A stretch of DNA of 14,402 nt, from NCBI GenBank assembly GCA_027492415.1, contig JAPUEV010000212.1:1-14402 (forward strand). The letters run 5' to 3'. The translations under genes and the position numbers were made by a program. Within the stretch, counting starts at the first letter, position 1; the number at the start of each line of letters is the position of its first letter. The DNA comes from Ignavibacteria bacterium. Its GTDB lineage: Bacteria; Bacteroidota; Ignavibacteria; Tepidaquicellales; OLB5. Shown one piece after another: positions 7,616 through 14,402 of this stretch. The notes beneath the pieces were generated by a model. That model searched no databases, was not told the DNA's origin, and saw nothing but the letters and a program-made list of their open reading frames with translations.

Positions 7616-7673
7616 TTGAAGGATTTTGGTATTAAAACCTGCCATTTTTTTCAGTAATCTCAACAATTAACAT

Positions 7674-7703
7674 TTTGTTTTTTCAATAGTTTTAGTTAAT
7701 TTG
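7674..7703 (+). promoter_or_regulatory. Weak candidate promoter of the metalloprotease gene
   Basis: TTTG (7674-7677), an 18-base spacer, then TTAATTTG (7696-7703), one mismatch to TAnnTTTG. The spacing is slightly short of the usual 19-21. It lies 39 bases before the ATG at 7743, which has GGAG (7734-7737) upstream. Confidence 0.3.
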
Positions 7704-7742
7704 CCAGTTATATTCCAATAATTAATTCATTACGGAGCAGCG

Positions 7743-9455
7743 ATGAAAAACAAAAATTACAGGTTACTCTTCAGATTTTCTTTTCTTGCAGCAGCTTTCT
7801 GCATGATCATTTTTATTTACGGGTTCAGCCAGCCCGCTGAAACCATCATACCAATAAAGGTTACTTCAAATTCAGACCGGGTAAAACCCCTTGCTTCAAA
7901 AATAATTCAGCTTAAAAATGCCGGAAAGGTATTTTCAGATAAAAAGATATTTAACCTCAATTCTTCCGGGCAAAATAGCCCGGTTCTTAACAGTTACTTA
8001 AGGAACTACACATCTTTAAAGCTTGATGCATCCATGAGAGACAGGCTTTTGAACAGCAGGGATGAAAACATTACTTTCAATATACCAACAGGCACGGGCA
8101 CTGTAATGTCACTAGAGCTTACCCGCGTTAACATTACAACCGGTGATTTTAAAACAGGTACATTAAGCGGTACCGGAACAGTAAATTATGTTAACTATAC
8201 CCCGGGTCTCTATTACCGCGGTATCATCAAAGGCGATAACTCATCATTTGCATCGTTAAGCGTATTCAGTGATTTTGTAATGGCTGTTGTATCAAACTCT
8301 GAAGGCAACTGGAATCTTTCGTCCGTAAAAAGCGAAACTTCCATGTATTCAGAAAATTATGTGTTCTATAATGATAACGCGGTTATTAACCATACAGATT
8401 TTAATTGCGGAGTTAATGATGAAAACCCCGTATTTGATAAACGCAGCTATGGCTGGAGCCATAACTCACAAAACAATAACAGTGATAATCCCCCCCCGCA
8501 GCTTGTAAAAAAATACATTGAGTGCGATTTTAAAATGTACCAGGATTTTGGCAGCAATGTTACAAATGTAAATAATTATGTAACCGCATTTTTTAATGCA
8601 TGCGCAGCAATGTATGCACAGGATAGTATCAATACAGCAATACAGCAGATATTTGTATGGACAACAAATGATCCCTATACAGCAACTACCGATAACGAAG
8701 TAATATTAAAAATGGTTGGCGGCAGACTTCAGAATTCAGTTAACGGAGATCTTGCTCATTATATATCAACCAGGACCGATATTTCAGGCGGTATTGCCTG
8801 GGTTGGCGTGCTTTGCACCCCTTTTAATGCCCCTGATTCATCCGGACCCTACGGCGTAAGCGTTATTGAAAATACTTTTAACCCGTTCCCTACATACTCA
8901 TGGACAGTCAACGTTGTTGTTCACGAAATGGGACACAACTTAGGCTCTAACCATACACACAACTGTTCATGGCCGGGCGGACCCATTGATTCATGTTTCA
9001 CAATTGAAGGAGGATGCTATTCCGGTCCGCAGATACCAAGAGTAGGCACCGTTATGAGTTATTGCCATTTGAATTCATCAGTGAATTTATCATTGGGGTT
9101 TGGGCACTACCCGGGTGATACTGTAAGGGCAAATGTAAGAAGATCAGGCTGCTTAACTATAGGTATCAATCCAATCAGCACAGAAATTCCCGCACAGTAT
9201 ATTTTACAGCAGAACTATCCTAACCCTTTCAACCCGGTAACTAATATTACATTCAGCGTGCCTAAAGCAGGTTTGGTAAAGCTGACCGTTTATGATGCAG
9301 CAGGAAGAGAATCAGCAGTACTGTTCAACGGCGAGCTCTCAGCGGGCTCATATAATTATGATTTCGATGCTTCACAATTGGCATCAGGAATATATTTCTA
9401 TAAGCTTGAAGCTAATGATTTCACCCAAACAAAGAAAATGGTGCTGATCAAATAA
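7743..9455 (+). CDS. Secreted zinc metalloprotease (metzincin, reprolysin-like) with T9SS sorting domain
   Basis: The signal peptide is ~1-30 (ends YGFSQ). Residues ~30-250 resemble the beta-rich prodomain region of reprolysin-like secreted proteases. The catalytic domain (~254-475) carries the metzincin zinc site H394-E-x-x-H398-x-x-G-x-x-H404 (VVHEMGHNLGSNHTH), with Glu395 as general base, and the Met-turn GTVMSY at Met438. Cysteines around the site (HNCSW, DSCF, GGCY, SYCHL, SGCL) probably form disulfides. Residues ~486-570 are a type A sorting domain (QQNYPNPFNPVTNITFSVPK ... KMVLIK), so the enzyme is probably exported to the surface. That tail is almost identical to that of the propeller gene at 9703. 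A C8 run at 8490-8497 encodes prolines in the linker before the catalytic domain. A strong terminator follows. Substrate unknown. Confidence 0.93.
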   Translation: MKNKNYRLLFRFSFLAAAFCMIIFIYGFSQPAETIIPIKVTSNSDRVKPLASKIIQLKNAGKVFSDKKIFNLNSSGQNSPVLNSYLRNYTSLKLDASMRDRLLNSRDENITFNIPTGTGTVMSLELTRVNITTGDFKTGTLSGTGTVNYVNYTPGLYYRGIIKGDNSSFASLSVFSDFVMAVVSNSEGNWNLSSVKSETSMYSENYVFYNDNAVINHTDFNCGVNDENPVFDKRSYGWSHNSQNNNSDNPPPQLVKKYIECDFKMYQDFGSNVTNVNNYVTAFFNACAAMYAQDSINTAIQQIFVWTTNDPYTATTDNEVILKMVGGRLQNSVNGDLAHYISTRTDISGGIAWVGVLCTPFNAPDSSGPYGVSVIENTFNPFPTYSWTVNVVVHEMGHNLGSNHTHNCSWPGGPIDSCFTIEGGCYSGPQIPRVGTVMSYCHLNSSVNLSLGFGHYPGDTVRANVRRSGCLTIGINPISTEIPAQYILQQNYPNPFNPVTNITFSVPKAGLVKLTVYDAAGRESAVLFNGELSAGSYNYDFDASQLASGIYFYKLEANDFTQTKKMVLIK

Positions 9456-9485
9456 CCAGGTTACTTCTACATTCCCGAATATTTT

Positions 9486-9513
9486 AAAAAAGGAGCAGAA
9501 ATGCTCCTTTTTT
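9486..9513 (+). terminator. Strong rho-independent terminator of the metalloprotease gene
   Basis: A perfect 11-bp stem, AAAAAAGGAGC / GCTCCTTTTTT, closes a 6-base loop (AGAAAT) 30 bases after the stop codon. The A/T symmetry would allow it to work in both directions, but no minus-strand gene ends here. Confidence 0.9.
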
Positions 9514-9702
9514 GTGTATTTAGGATGTCAGTTACCACTGTTTAGTAATGAAAATCATAATAAATTTCTGCAATTTTGTAATTATATTAGTTAAGTTGGT
9601 TAATACTAAAACTTACAAATAAGGGAGCTTAACCTGCGAAAAAGGATAATGAAGAACTTTTTTCTCTTATATTAAATTAACCGTTAAGGAATTAAAAATA
9701 AA

Positions 9703-11325
9703 ATGAAGATCTTAATAGTTTTATTGGTATTGCTTGTATCCAGCTCCATGGGGCAGGTAACTCAGCAATGGGTTCAAAGATATAACGGATCCTGGAACGG
9801 TTCTGATGCCGGGAATTCAGTAACAGTTGATAGATCAGGGAATGTGTATTTGACCGGAAGTACTGCTAACAGCTTTACAACGGATATCATTACTATCAAA
9901 TACAACTCTTCAGGTTTAATGAGCTGGCTGCAAAAATATAACGGACCCGGTGACGATGTTGACCGCGGAGCAGCAATTGCAGTTGATGATGCAGGAAATG
10001 TTTTTATTACCGGCGTAAGCAAAGGCGACTACGTAACAATTAAATATGACTCTACCGGTTTATTAAAATGGGTTCAAAGATTTGATGGTTCAACCGGTAT
10101 GTATGATTATCCAACAGATATTGCAATTGATAACTCGGGGAATGTATACGTAACCGGGTTGTGTTCAAACGGAGCTTTCTTTGATGATTTTGCTACCGTA
10201 AAGTATAATTCCCTTGGGGTGCTGCAATGGGTGCAAAAGTATAATAGTCCCGGCAGCAACACAGATGTAGCACGCTCGATAAAAGTTGATGTACCGGGCA
10301 ATATCTATGTTGGCGGTTATAGTTCCGGTACTGTTACAGGTGATAATTATACTGTAATAAAATATAGTCCTTTGGGTGATTCTTTATGGGTCAGAAGTTA
10401 TAACGGTCCGGTAAATGGTGTTGATAATCTTAATTCCATGGCAATAGATATTAACAGCAACGTTTATGTTACCGGCAGAAGTGAGGGAAGTAACGGAATA
10501 GATACAACATTTGATCTGGCGACAGTTAAGTATAATGCATCAGGTGTGCTGCAGTGGATACAAAGATATAATGGTACGGCGAATGGAAACGAAGAAGGCT
10601 TTGCTATTGATGTTGATAATTCAGGGAATGTATACGCAACCGGTTCAGGCAAAGGGGTTACTACTGCCTCTGATTTTTTAACTATTAAATACAATAGTTC
10701 TACAGGAGTACCTCAATGGGTACAGAGATACTCAGGCACTATTAACGGCAGTATTAACATAGCCAGGTCTATTGCAATAGATATCCCCGGGAATGTTTAT
10801 ATCACAGGGGATAGCGGGGATAACTTTCCAAACCAATACGATTATGCAACGATCAGATACGATCCGGACGGAAATGTTCAGTGGATCCAAAGATACAACG
10901 GACCGGCAAACGGAATAGATTGGGTTCATTCATTAGCTATTGATTCGGCTGGCAATATTATTGTTACCGGCGAAAGCTTCGGTATAAGTTCCGATATGGA
11001 TATTGCTACAGTGAAATATTCACAAACTATTGGTGTTCAGCAAATCTCAAATGAAGTCCCTTCAGAATATACATTACAGCAGAATTATCCTAACCCGTTC
11101 AACCCTGTAACTAATATTACATTCAGTGTGCCTAAAGCCGGATTAGTAAAGCTTACCGTTTATGATGCAGCAGGAAGAGAATCAGCTGTACTGTTGAATG
11201 GCAAGCTCTCAGCAGGCTTATATAATTATGATTTCGATGCATCACAATTAGCATCAGGGATTTATTTCTATAAGCTTGAAGCTAATGATTTCACCCAGAC
11301 AAAGAAAATGGTTCTTGTGAAATAG
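9703..11325 (+). CDS. Secreted SBBP-type beta-propeller with eight repeats and T9SS sorting domain
   Basis: The signal peptide is short (MKILIVLLVLLVSSSMGQ). Eight copies of a ~53-residue unit follow: A-x-D-x-x-G-N-V-Y-V-T-G, then T-I-K-Y-N-S-x-G, then W-V-Q-R-Y-N-G-P. The GNVYVTG motif lies at residues ~46, 98, 146, 199, 252, 308, 363 and 417. The pattern fits the seven-bladed beta-propeller repeat family (SBBP), although eight units are present. Such domains usually act in binding; no catalytic signature is seen. Residues ~457-540 are the type A sorting domain (QQNYPNPFNPVTNITFSVPK ... KMVLVK), 79 of 83 residues identical to that of the upstream protease. AAGGA (9686-9690) lies 12 bases before the ATG. 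The terminator at 9486-9513 separates it from the protease gene, so it is probably its own transcript. Ligand unknown. Confidence 0.93.
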   Translation: MKILIVLLVLLVSSSMGQVTQQWVQRYNGSWNGSDAGNSVTVDRSGNVYLTGSTANSFTTDIITIKYNSSGLMSWLQKYNGPGDDVDRGAAIAVDDAGNVFITGVSKGDYVTIKYDSTGLLKWVQRFDGSTGMYDYPTDIAIDNSGNVYVTGLCSNGAFFDDFATVKYNSLGVLQWVQKYNSPGSNTDVARSIKVDVPGNIYVGGYSSGTVTGDNYTVIKYSPLGDSLWVRSYNGPVNGVDNLNSMAIDINSNVYVTGRSEGSNGIDTTFDLATVKYNASGVLQWIQRYNGTANGNEEGFAIDVDNSGNVYATGSGKGVTTASDFLTIKYNSSTGVPQWVQRYSGTINGSINIARSIAIDIPGNVYITGDSGDNFPNQYDYATIRYDPDGNVQWIQRYNGPANGIDWVHSLAIDSAGNIIVTGESFGISSDMDIATVKYSQTIGVQQISNEVPSEYTLQQNYPNPFNPVTNITFSVPKAGLVKLTVYDAAGRESAVLLNGKLSAGLYNYDFDASQLASGIYFYKLEANDFTQTKKMVLVK

Positions 11326-11339
11326 CGCGGTAACCCGGC

Positions 11340-11356
11340 ATAAGAATTCTTCTTAT
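11340..11356. terminator. Possible bidirectional terminator between convergent genes
   Basis: ATAAGAA / TTCTTAT form a perfect 7-bp stem with a 3-base loop, 14 bases after the propeller stop. It is followed by ACTTAAATTTTTAG. The stem is AT-rich and so weak; position between convergent genes is the main support. Confidence 0.35.
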
Positions 11357-11377
11357 ACTTAAATTTTTAGAGGAAGC

Positions 11378-11425
11378 GTTTTAGCCTTTGGATTTATCCG
11401 TGGGTTTTGTTTTAGCCTTTGGATT
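11378..11425. repeat. Pair of 17-bp perfect direct repeats
   Basis: GTTTTAGCCTTTGGATT occurs at 11378-11394 and again at 11409-11425, 31 bases apart, in the 144-base convergent spacer. No ORF or hairpin explains it. It may be a local duplication or a protein-binding pair. Confidence 0.6.
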
Positions 11426-11469
11426 ACAAAACCGTTTCAACTGTTTGCTTACAAAATTGATTTGTAAAA

Positions 11470-12933
11470 TTATCCAATGACTGCTTCAAGCTCTGCAAAT
11501 TTTTCCTTAAGCCAGCCCTTGCCCTGTATTTCAGTATCGGAATTTATTTCATTCTTCAAATCTTCAGTATAACCCGAGCCCGCCGCTTTTATCTTCGCCA
11601 GTTTTTTCGTGATCTTCAAAAAACGCAGTATCACTTCAGTTTTATGCCGGGAATAATTCTTCATAGCCGAAAAGTATTTTTTGGCGGCATCCAGCAGGCT
11701 AAGGAGTTCTTCGGTATAGCCAATTTCGTAATACAGCTGAATAAGCAGGATTCTTGCGTTTATACGAATTAAATTGTGCTCATAATTTACCATTGAGTGA
11801 TACCTGAGTGCATCATCAAATCTTTTTTCCATGAACATCTTCTGCATGTATGTATAGCTTATGAAGCTTTCCTTATGAGCCGGGTCAATTCTGCTGCCGA
11901 ATTTTTCAACCAGTTTATCTAAATATTCAGTATCCCGGTTATTTATAAATGATGAAAGCAGGCTTACGTAAAGCGGAAGATAAGTGTAGAGCTCTTCGCT
12001 GAAAGCGTAAGAATTTTCATCGACCTTGAATTTATTTATTTCATACAATTCTGCGTTAAAGAACTTTACATCATGCTGCCTGTTTATGATGCAGATTGAT
12101 GACACGATAATGAAACTGTTGAATTTAGCGCCCCACCCCATACCGGGCAGGTTTCCTTTAAACAATTCTTTATAGGAAAGATAATTATTTTTTCCGGGCT
12201 TCATCAGCGCGTTTAACTCCCGGTATTTCAGCTCCAGCACCCCGCTGTATTTATTCCCCGAGCCCTTCAGCATTCCTATTATACCTTCAATATCAATAAA
12301 TTCCGAGGCTTTGTAAGCCAGACTCTTTTCTATATCCATGTTCATTTCATAACATACCAGCGCTATATCTTCAATGCTCAGTATGAATTTAAATATCATA
12401 TCCAGCAGGTTGTAATTTCCCCGCGCAAAGAATTTATCTTTATTGCTGTAGGAATCCCTGTTGCCCAGCAGGTTATCTACTTTTATGACCTCAAGGTCAC
12501 GGACCGTTTCAAAATAATGAGTGTCATAGGGAGAATTCTGGGCAATCATAGCTTCTGCTTCTTTTATTTTGCTCTCAAACAATTTGTTAAGATTCCTTTT
12601 GCTCAGCTCTTTTGCGTGAACCGTAAGTGTTCGGTCACCGTCTTTTTCCAGCGCCTTTTGAAGCAGGAATTTATCCGCAAGCGCCGCCGCTCTTGAGAGC
12701 TGTTTATCAAACGCTGTGAAATTTATCTTTTCCCCGGGATAAATAGCGCTGTATAAATTCTCTTTTGTAAAACCCGGTTGGTCAAGATCAGGGTAATACT
12801 TCAGCACCTCATTGATCAGCGGCAGCGGATTTCTTCCTTCGTTAAAATAAGGCGATGCAGCAAATTTTCTGAATTCTTTAATTTCTTCGGCTGAAAAGGT
12901 CTTTAACAGGACGGTTAACTTAATTTCTTTCAT
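11470..12933 (-). CDS. Uncharacterised ~487-residue alpha-helical protein, paralog of the 505-residue protein
   Basis: No named function is recognised. The first ~70 residues match the protein at 4956-6473 without gaps: KLTVLLKTFSAEEIKEFRKF, SPYF at 27-30, GR at 33-34, YPGE at 65-68. The rest is diverged but keeps the helical layout, including TPR-like pairs near residues 360-430 (FMEKRFDDALRYHSMV, YYEIGYTEELLSLLDAAKKY). The C-terminus (KGWLKEKFAELEAVIG) corresponds to VESGVWLAKKLKEI. There is no signal peptide, so it is probably cytoplasmic. The ATG at 12933 fits the family N-terminus exactly, with AGAGC ~5 bases upstream. The gene diverges from a T9SS propeller (13105 onward) and converges on another (9703-11325), so both intact members sit beside secretome genes. 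Whether that link is functional is unknown. Confidence 0.88.
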   Translation of the reverse strand: MKEIKLTVLLKTFSAEEIKEFRKFAASPYFNEGRNPLPLINEVLKYYPDLDQPGFTKENLYSAIYPGEKINFTAFDKQLSRAAALADKFLLQKALEKDGDRTLTVHAKELSKRNLNKLFESKIKEAEAMIAQNSPYDTHYFETVRDLEVIKVDNLLGNRDSYSNKDKFFARGNYNLLDMIFKFILSIEDIALVCYEMNMDIEKSLAYKASEFIDIEGIIGMLKGSGNKYSGVLELKYRELNALMKPGKNNYLSYKELFKGNLPGMGWGAKFNSFIIVSSICIINRQHDVKFFNAELYEINKFKVDENSYAFSEELYTYLPLYVSLLSSFINNRDTEYLDKLVEKFGSRIDPAHKESFISYTYMQKMFMEKRFDDALRYHSMVNYEHNLIRINARILLIQLYYEIGYTEELLSLLDAAKKYFSAMKNYSRHKTEVILRFLKITKKLAKIKAAGSGYTEDLKNEINSDTEIQGKGWLKEKFAELEAVIG

Positions 12934-12949
12934 TTTTAGCTCTTTACTT

Positions 12950-13025
12950 ATGGTCAGAAAACTAAGACAATATTGCTATTATTTTGCAGAAAATCAACAA
13001 TAATTATAATTTTCATGGTCAGAAA
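12950..13025. repeat. Direct repeat of ATGGTCAGAAA in a divergent intergenic region
   Basis: ATGGTCAGAAA occurs at 12950-12960 and 13015-13025, 65 bases apart, between the divergent genes at 12933 (-) and 13105 (+). The second copy ends 14 bases before the -33 element of the plus-strand promoter. The spacing of about six helical turns would allow an operator pair, but only two copies are present. Confidence 0.45.
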
Positions 13026-13039
13026 CAGGCATATATTTC

Positions 13040-13071
13040 TTTGTCTGTGATTAGCCTATACTATAACTTTG
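13040..13071 (+). promoter_or_regulatory. Bacteroidota-type promoter of the Asp-box propeller gene
   Basis: TTTG (13040-13043), exactly 20 bases, then TAACTTTG (13064-13071) match the -33 / -7 consensus TTTG - 19-21 - TAnnTTTG. The -7 box ends 33 bases before the ATG at 13105. It is the clearest promoter in the window. Confidence 0.75.
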
Positions 13072-13104
13072 TAAAAATTGATATTTCAGGAAAAAGGTAA
13101 AATT

Positions 13105-14402
13105 ATGAAGAAGTTAATATACAGAATATCTTTTATTTGCCTGCTGCTTATAACAGTGCAGGCTTTTGGGCAGTGGCAAGCCGATGTGAGACTCACAAAT
13201 AATTCTGCGAATTCTCTTGGCGGCAGGGATAAAAGCATTGCAGTGTACGGAAACTATATTCATGTCGTGTGGCAGGAACACAGGGATGGCGATGCCGAAG
13301 TGTATTATAAACGTTCAACAAACAGCGGAGTTTCATGGAGCGCTGACCAGATACTTTCACCCATTGGTAATTTCTCCGGTGCACCCACTGTTGCCCTTTT
13401 TCAATCAACAATACATATTTTTTGGGTTGACCAGCGGCTTGCACCGGTAGATATTTTTTACGTCCGCTCAACCGATAACGGCACAACATGGCAGCCTGAA
13501 GTACAGATCACAACGGACCCAATGGACTCTCAATACCCATCTGTTTCGGTTTCAGGCAGCAATGTATATTTAGCCTGGGAAGATAACCGTCACCCGCCAT
13601 ATACGGAGATCTACTTCAGGCGTTCAACAAATTCCGGTGTAAACTGGAGCAGTGAAGTGCGTTTAACCAATGATACTGTGGTTTCAAATGATGTTTCGGT
13701 TGCTTCAATAGGACAGAATATACATCTGGCGTGGGTTAGCGGCACAGGCAATTCCGAAATATATTACAGGAACTCCACCAATGGCGGAGTAAACTGGTCA
13801 ACTGAGCAAAGATTAACAAACGACCCGGCTATTTCATTTTATCCGTGCATTGCCGTAAGCGGGCAGAATGTAAACTTATTCTGGAGCGATTCGCGTGACG
13901 GTAACCCTGAGATCTATTTCAAAAAGTCAACCGATGGCGGCGCTGTGTGGAGCACTGATTCAAGACTGACGAACGCTGCAGGTAATTCTTTGTCCTCCAA
14001 TGCCGTTGTGTTTGGTCAGCTGATCGGGGTTGTATGGAGTGACCTTCGTTTAAATTTCTATAAGGTCTATTATAAAGTAACTACAAATGGCGGGCTGAAC
14101 TGGAGCAGTGACCTGCTTTTAAGCCCGATTGCTAATACCGGGTATGCCAATAATCCCTCTATTGATATTTCCGATTCTTCAGCTCATGTTATTTGGGAAG
14201 ACTTCAGGGACGGCAACCCGGAAATTTATTACAAAAAAAATATTTTCAGTTTCCCCGTTGGAATAACTCCCGTAAATAATGAAATACCATCAGAATTTTC
14301 ACTTTCGCAAAATTATCCTAACCCGTTCAATCCCGTAACGAATATTAAATTCAGCATTCCAAAAACCGGGTTGGTAAGACTTACGGTATATGATGCGGCT
14401 GG
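13105..14402 (+). CDS. Secreted Asp-box (sialidase-like) beta-propeller with T9SS sorting domain (3' partial)
   Basis: The frame is open from ATG 13105 to the window edge (432 codons, no stop). AGGAAAAAGG precedes the start. The signal peptide is ~1-19 (MKKLIYRISFICLLLI...AFGQ). Six Asp-boxes (S-T-N/D-x-G-x-x-W) lie at residues ~71, 122, 174, 224, 275 and 326, every 50-52 residues. Each is preceded by a W-x-D-x-R-D-G-x-x-E-I-Y-Y-K-x-S strand (seven copies). This is a sialidase-type propeller fold. The active-site Arg triad and nucleophile Tyr of true sialidases cannot be assigned with confidence, so a binding role is equally possible. The type A sorting domain begins at ~400 (SQNYPNPFNPVTNIKFSIPK) and is cut after YDAAG; about 50 residues should lie beyond the edge. 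It is divergent from the 487-residue helical gene and driven by the promoter at 13040-13071. Confidence 0.93.
   Translation, partial: MKKLIYRISFICLLLITVQAFGQWQADVRLTNNSANSLGGRDKSIAVYGNYIHVVWQEHRDGDAEVYYKRSTNSGVSWSADQILSPIGNFSGAPTVALFQSTIHIFWVDQRLAPVDIFYVRSTDNGTTWQPEVQITTDPMDSQYPSVSVSGSNVYLAWEDNRHPPYTEIYFRRSTNSGVNWSSEVRLTNDTVVSNDVSVASIGQNIHLAWVSGTGNSEIYYRNSTNGGVNWSTEQRLTNDPAISFYPCIAVSGQNVNLFWSDSRDGNPEIYFKKSTDGGAVWSTDSRLTNAAGNSLSSNAVVFGQLIGVVWSDLRLNFYKVYYKVTTNGGLNWSSDLLLSPIANTGYANNPSIDISDSSAHVIWEDFRDGNPEIYYKKNIFSFPVGITPVNNEIPSEFSLSQNYPNPFNPVTNIKFSIPKTGLVRLTVYDAA

Noticed and set aside
9774..10929. Four minus-strand ORFs across the SBBP propeller gene
   Set aside because: They share similar compositions because they are antisense to the same protein repeat, so they are shadows.
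13193..13489. Short ORFs on both strands within 13193-13489
   Set aside because: They overlap the Asp-box propeller frame, which is open from 13105 to the edge and has a signal peptide, repeats and sorting domain.

Overview
The window looks like a chromosomal segment of a Gram-negative bacterium of the Bacteroidota / Ignavibacteria-Chlorobi lineage. The reasons are five proteins ending in a type IX secretion (T9SS) type A sorting domain (QNYPNPFNP followed by a beta-rich tail ending in K-x-M-x-L-x-K), signal peptides ending in ...SQ, a promoter matching the Bacteroidota TTTG / TAnnTTTG consensus, and AT-rich spacers. The species cannot be named from the sequence. No RNA gene, CRISPR array, insertion sequence or origin was seen. 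No stretch without a gene exceeds about 250 bases.

Layout. 2-1048 and 1059-2645 (+) are two tandem surface-fibre-like proteins built from 17-residue NxAFGxxSL repeats. Each ends in a peptidase S74 (intramolecular chaperone) domain and a coiled coil; the first is cut by the window's left edge. 2701-3477 (+) is a small T9SS cargo whose coding sequence seems to carry a short palindromic repeat in frame. Downstream on the minus strand lie a gene fragment (3519-3645), a T9SS-sorted Asp-box beta-propeller (3665-4879) and a 505-residue helical protein of unknown function (4956-6473). The fragment is the decayed C-terminus of a relative of the 505-residue protein. A divergent promoter region then leads to two small exported proteins (6688-7095, 7129-7503). 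These are followed by two T9SS cargoes on the plus strand: a zinc metalloprotease (7743-9455, with a strong terminator) and an eight-repeat SBBP-type propeller (9703-11325). Converging on the latter is a second full member of the helical family (11470-12933, minus). Diverging from that gene, behind a near-perfect promoter, is another T9SS Asp-box propeller (13105 to the right edge). It is open at the window's end.

Together this is an accessory surface/secretome neighbourhood: exported adhesin-like fibres, propellers and a protease, interleaved with a cytoplasmic helical family (two intact copies and one remnant). The most notable points are the relic third paralog, the in-frame palindromic repeat, the nearly identical sorting-domain cassettes shared by neighbouring unrelated cargoes, and the repeated pairing of the helical family with secreted proteins. 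No complete, clearly new defence or metabolic system is evident.
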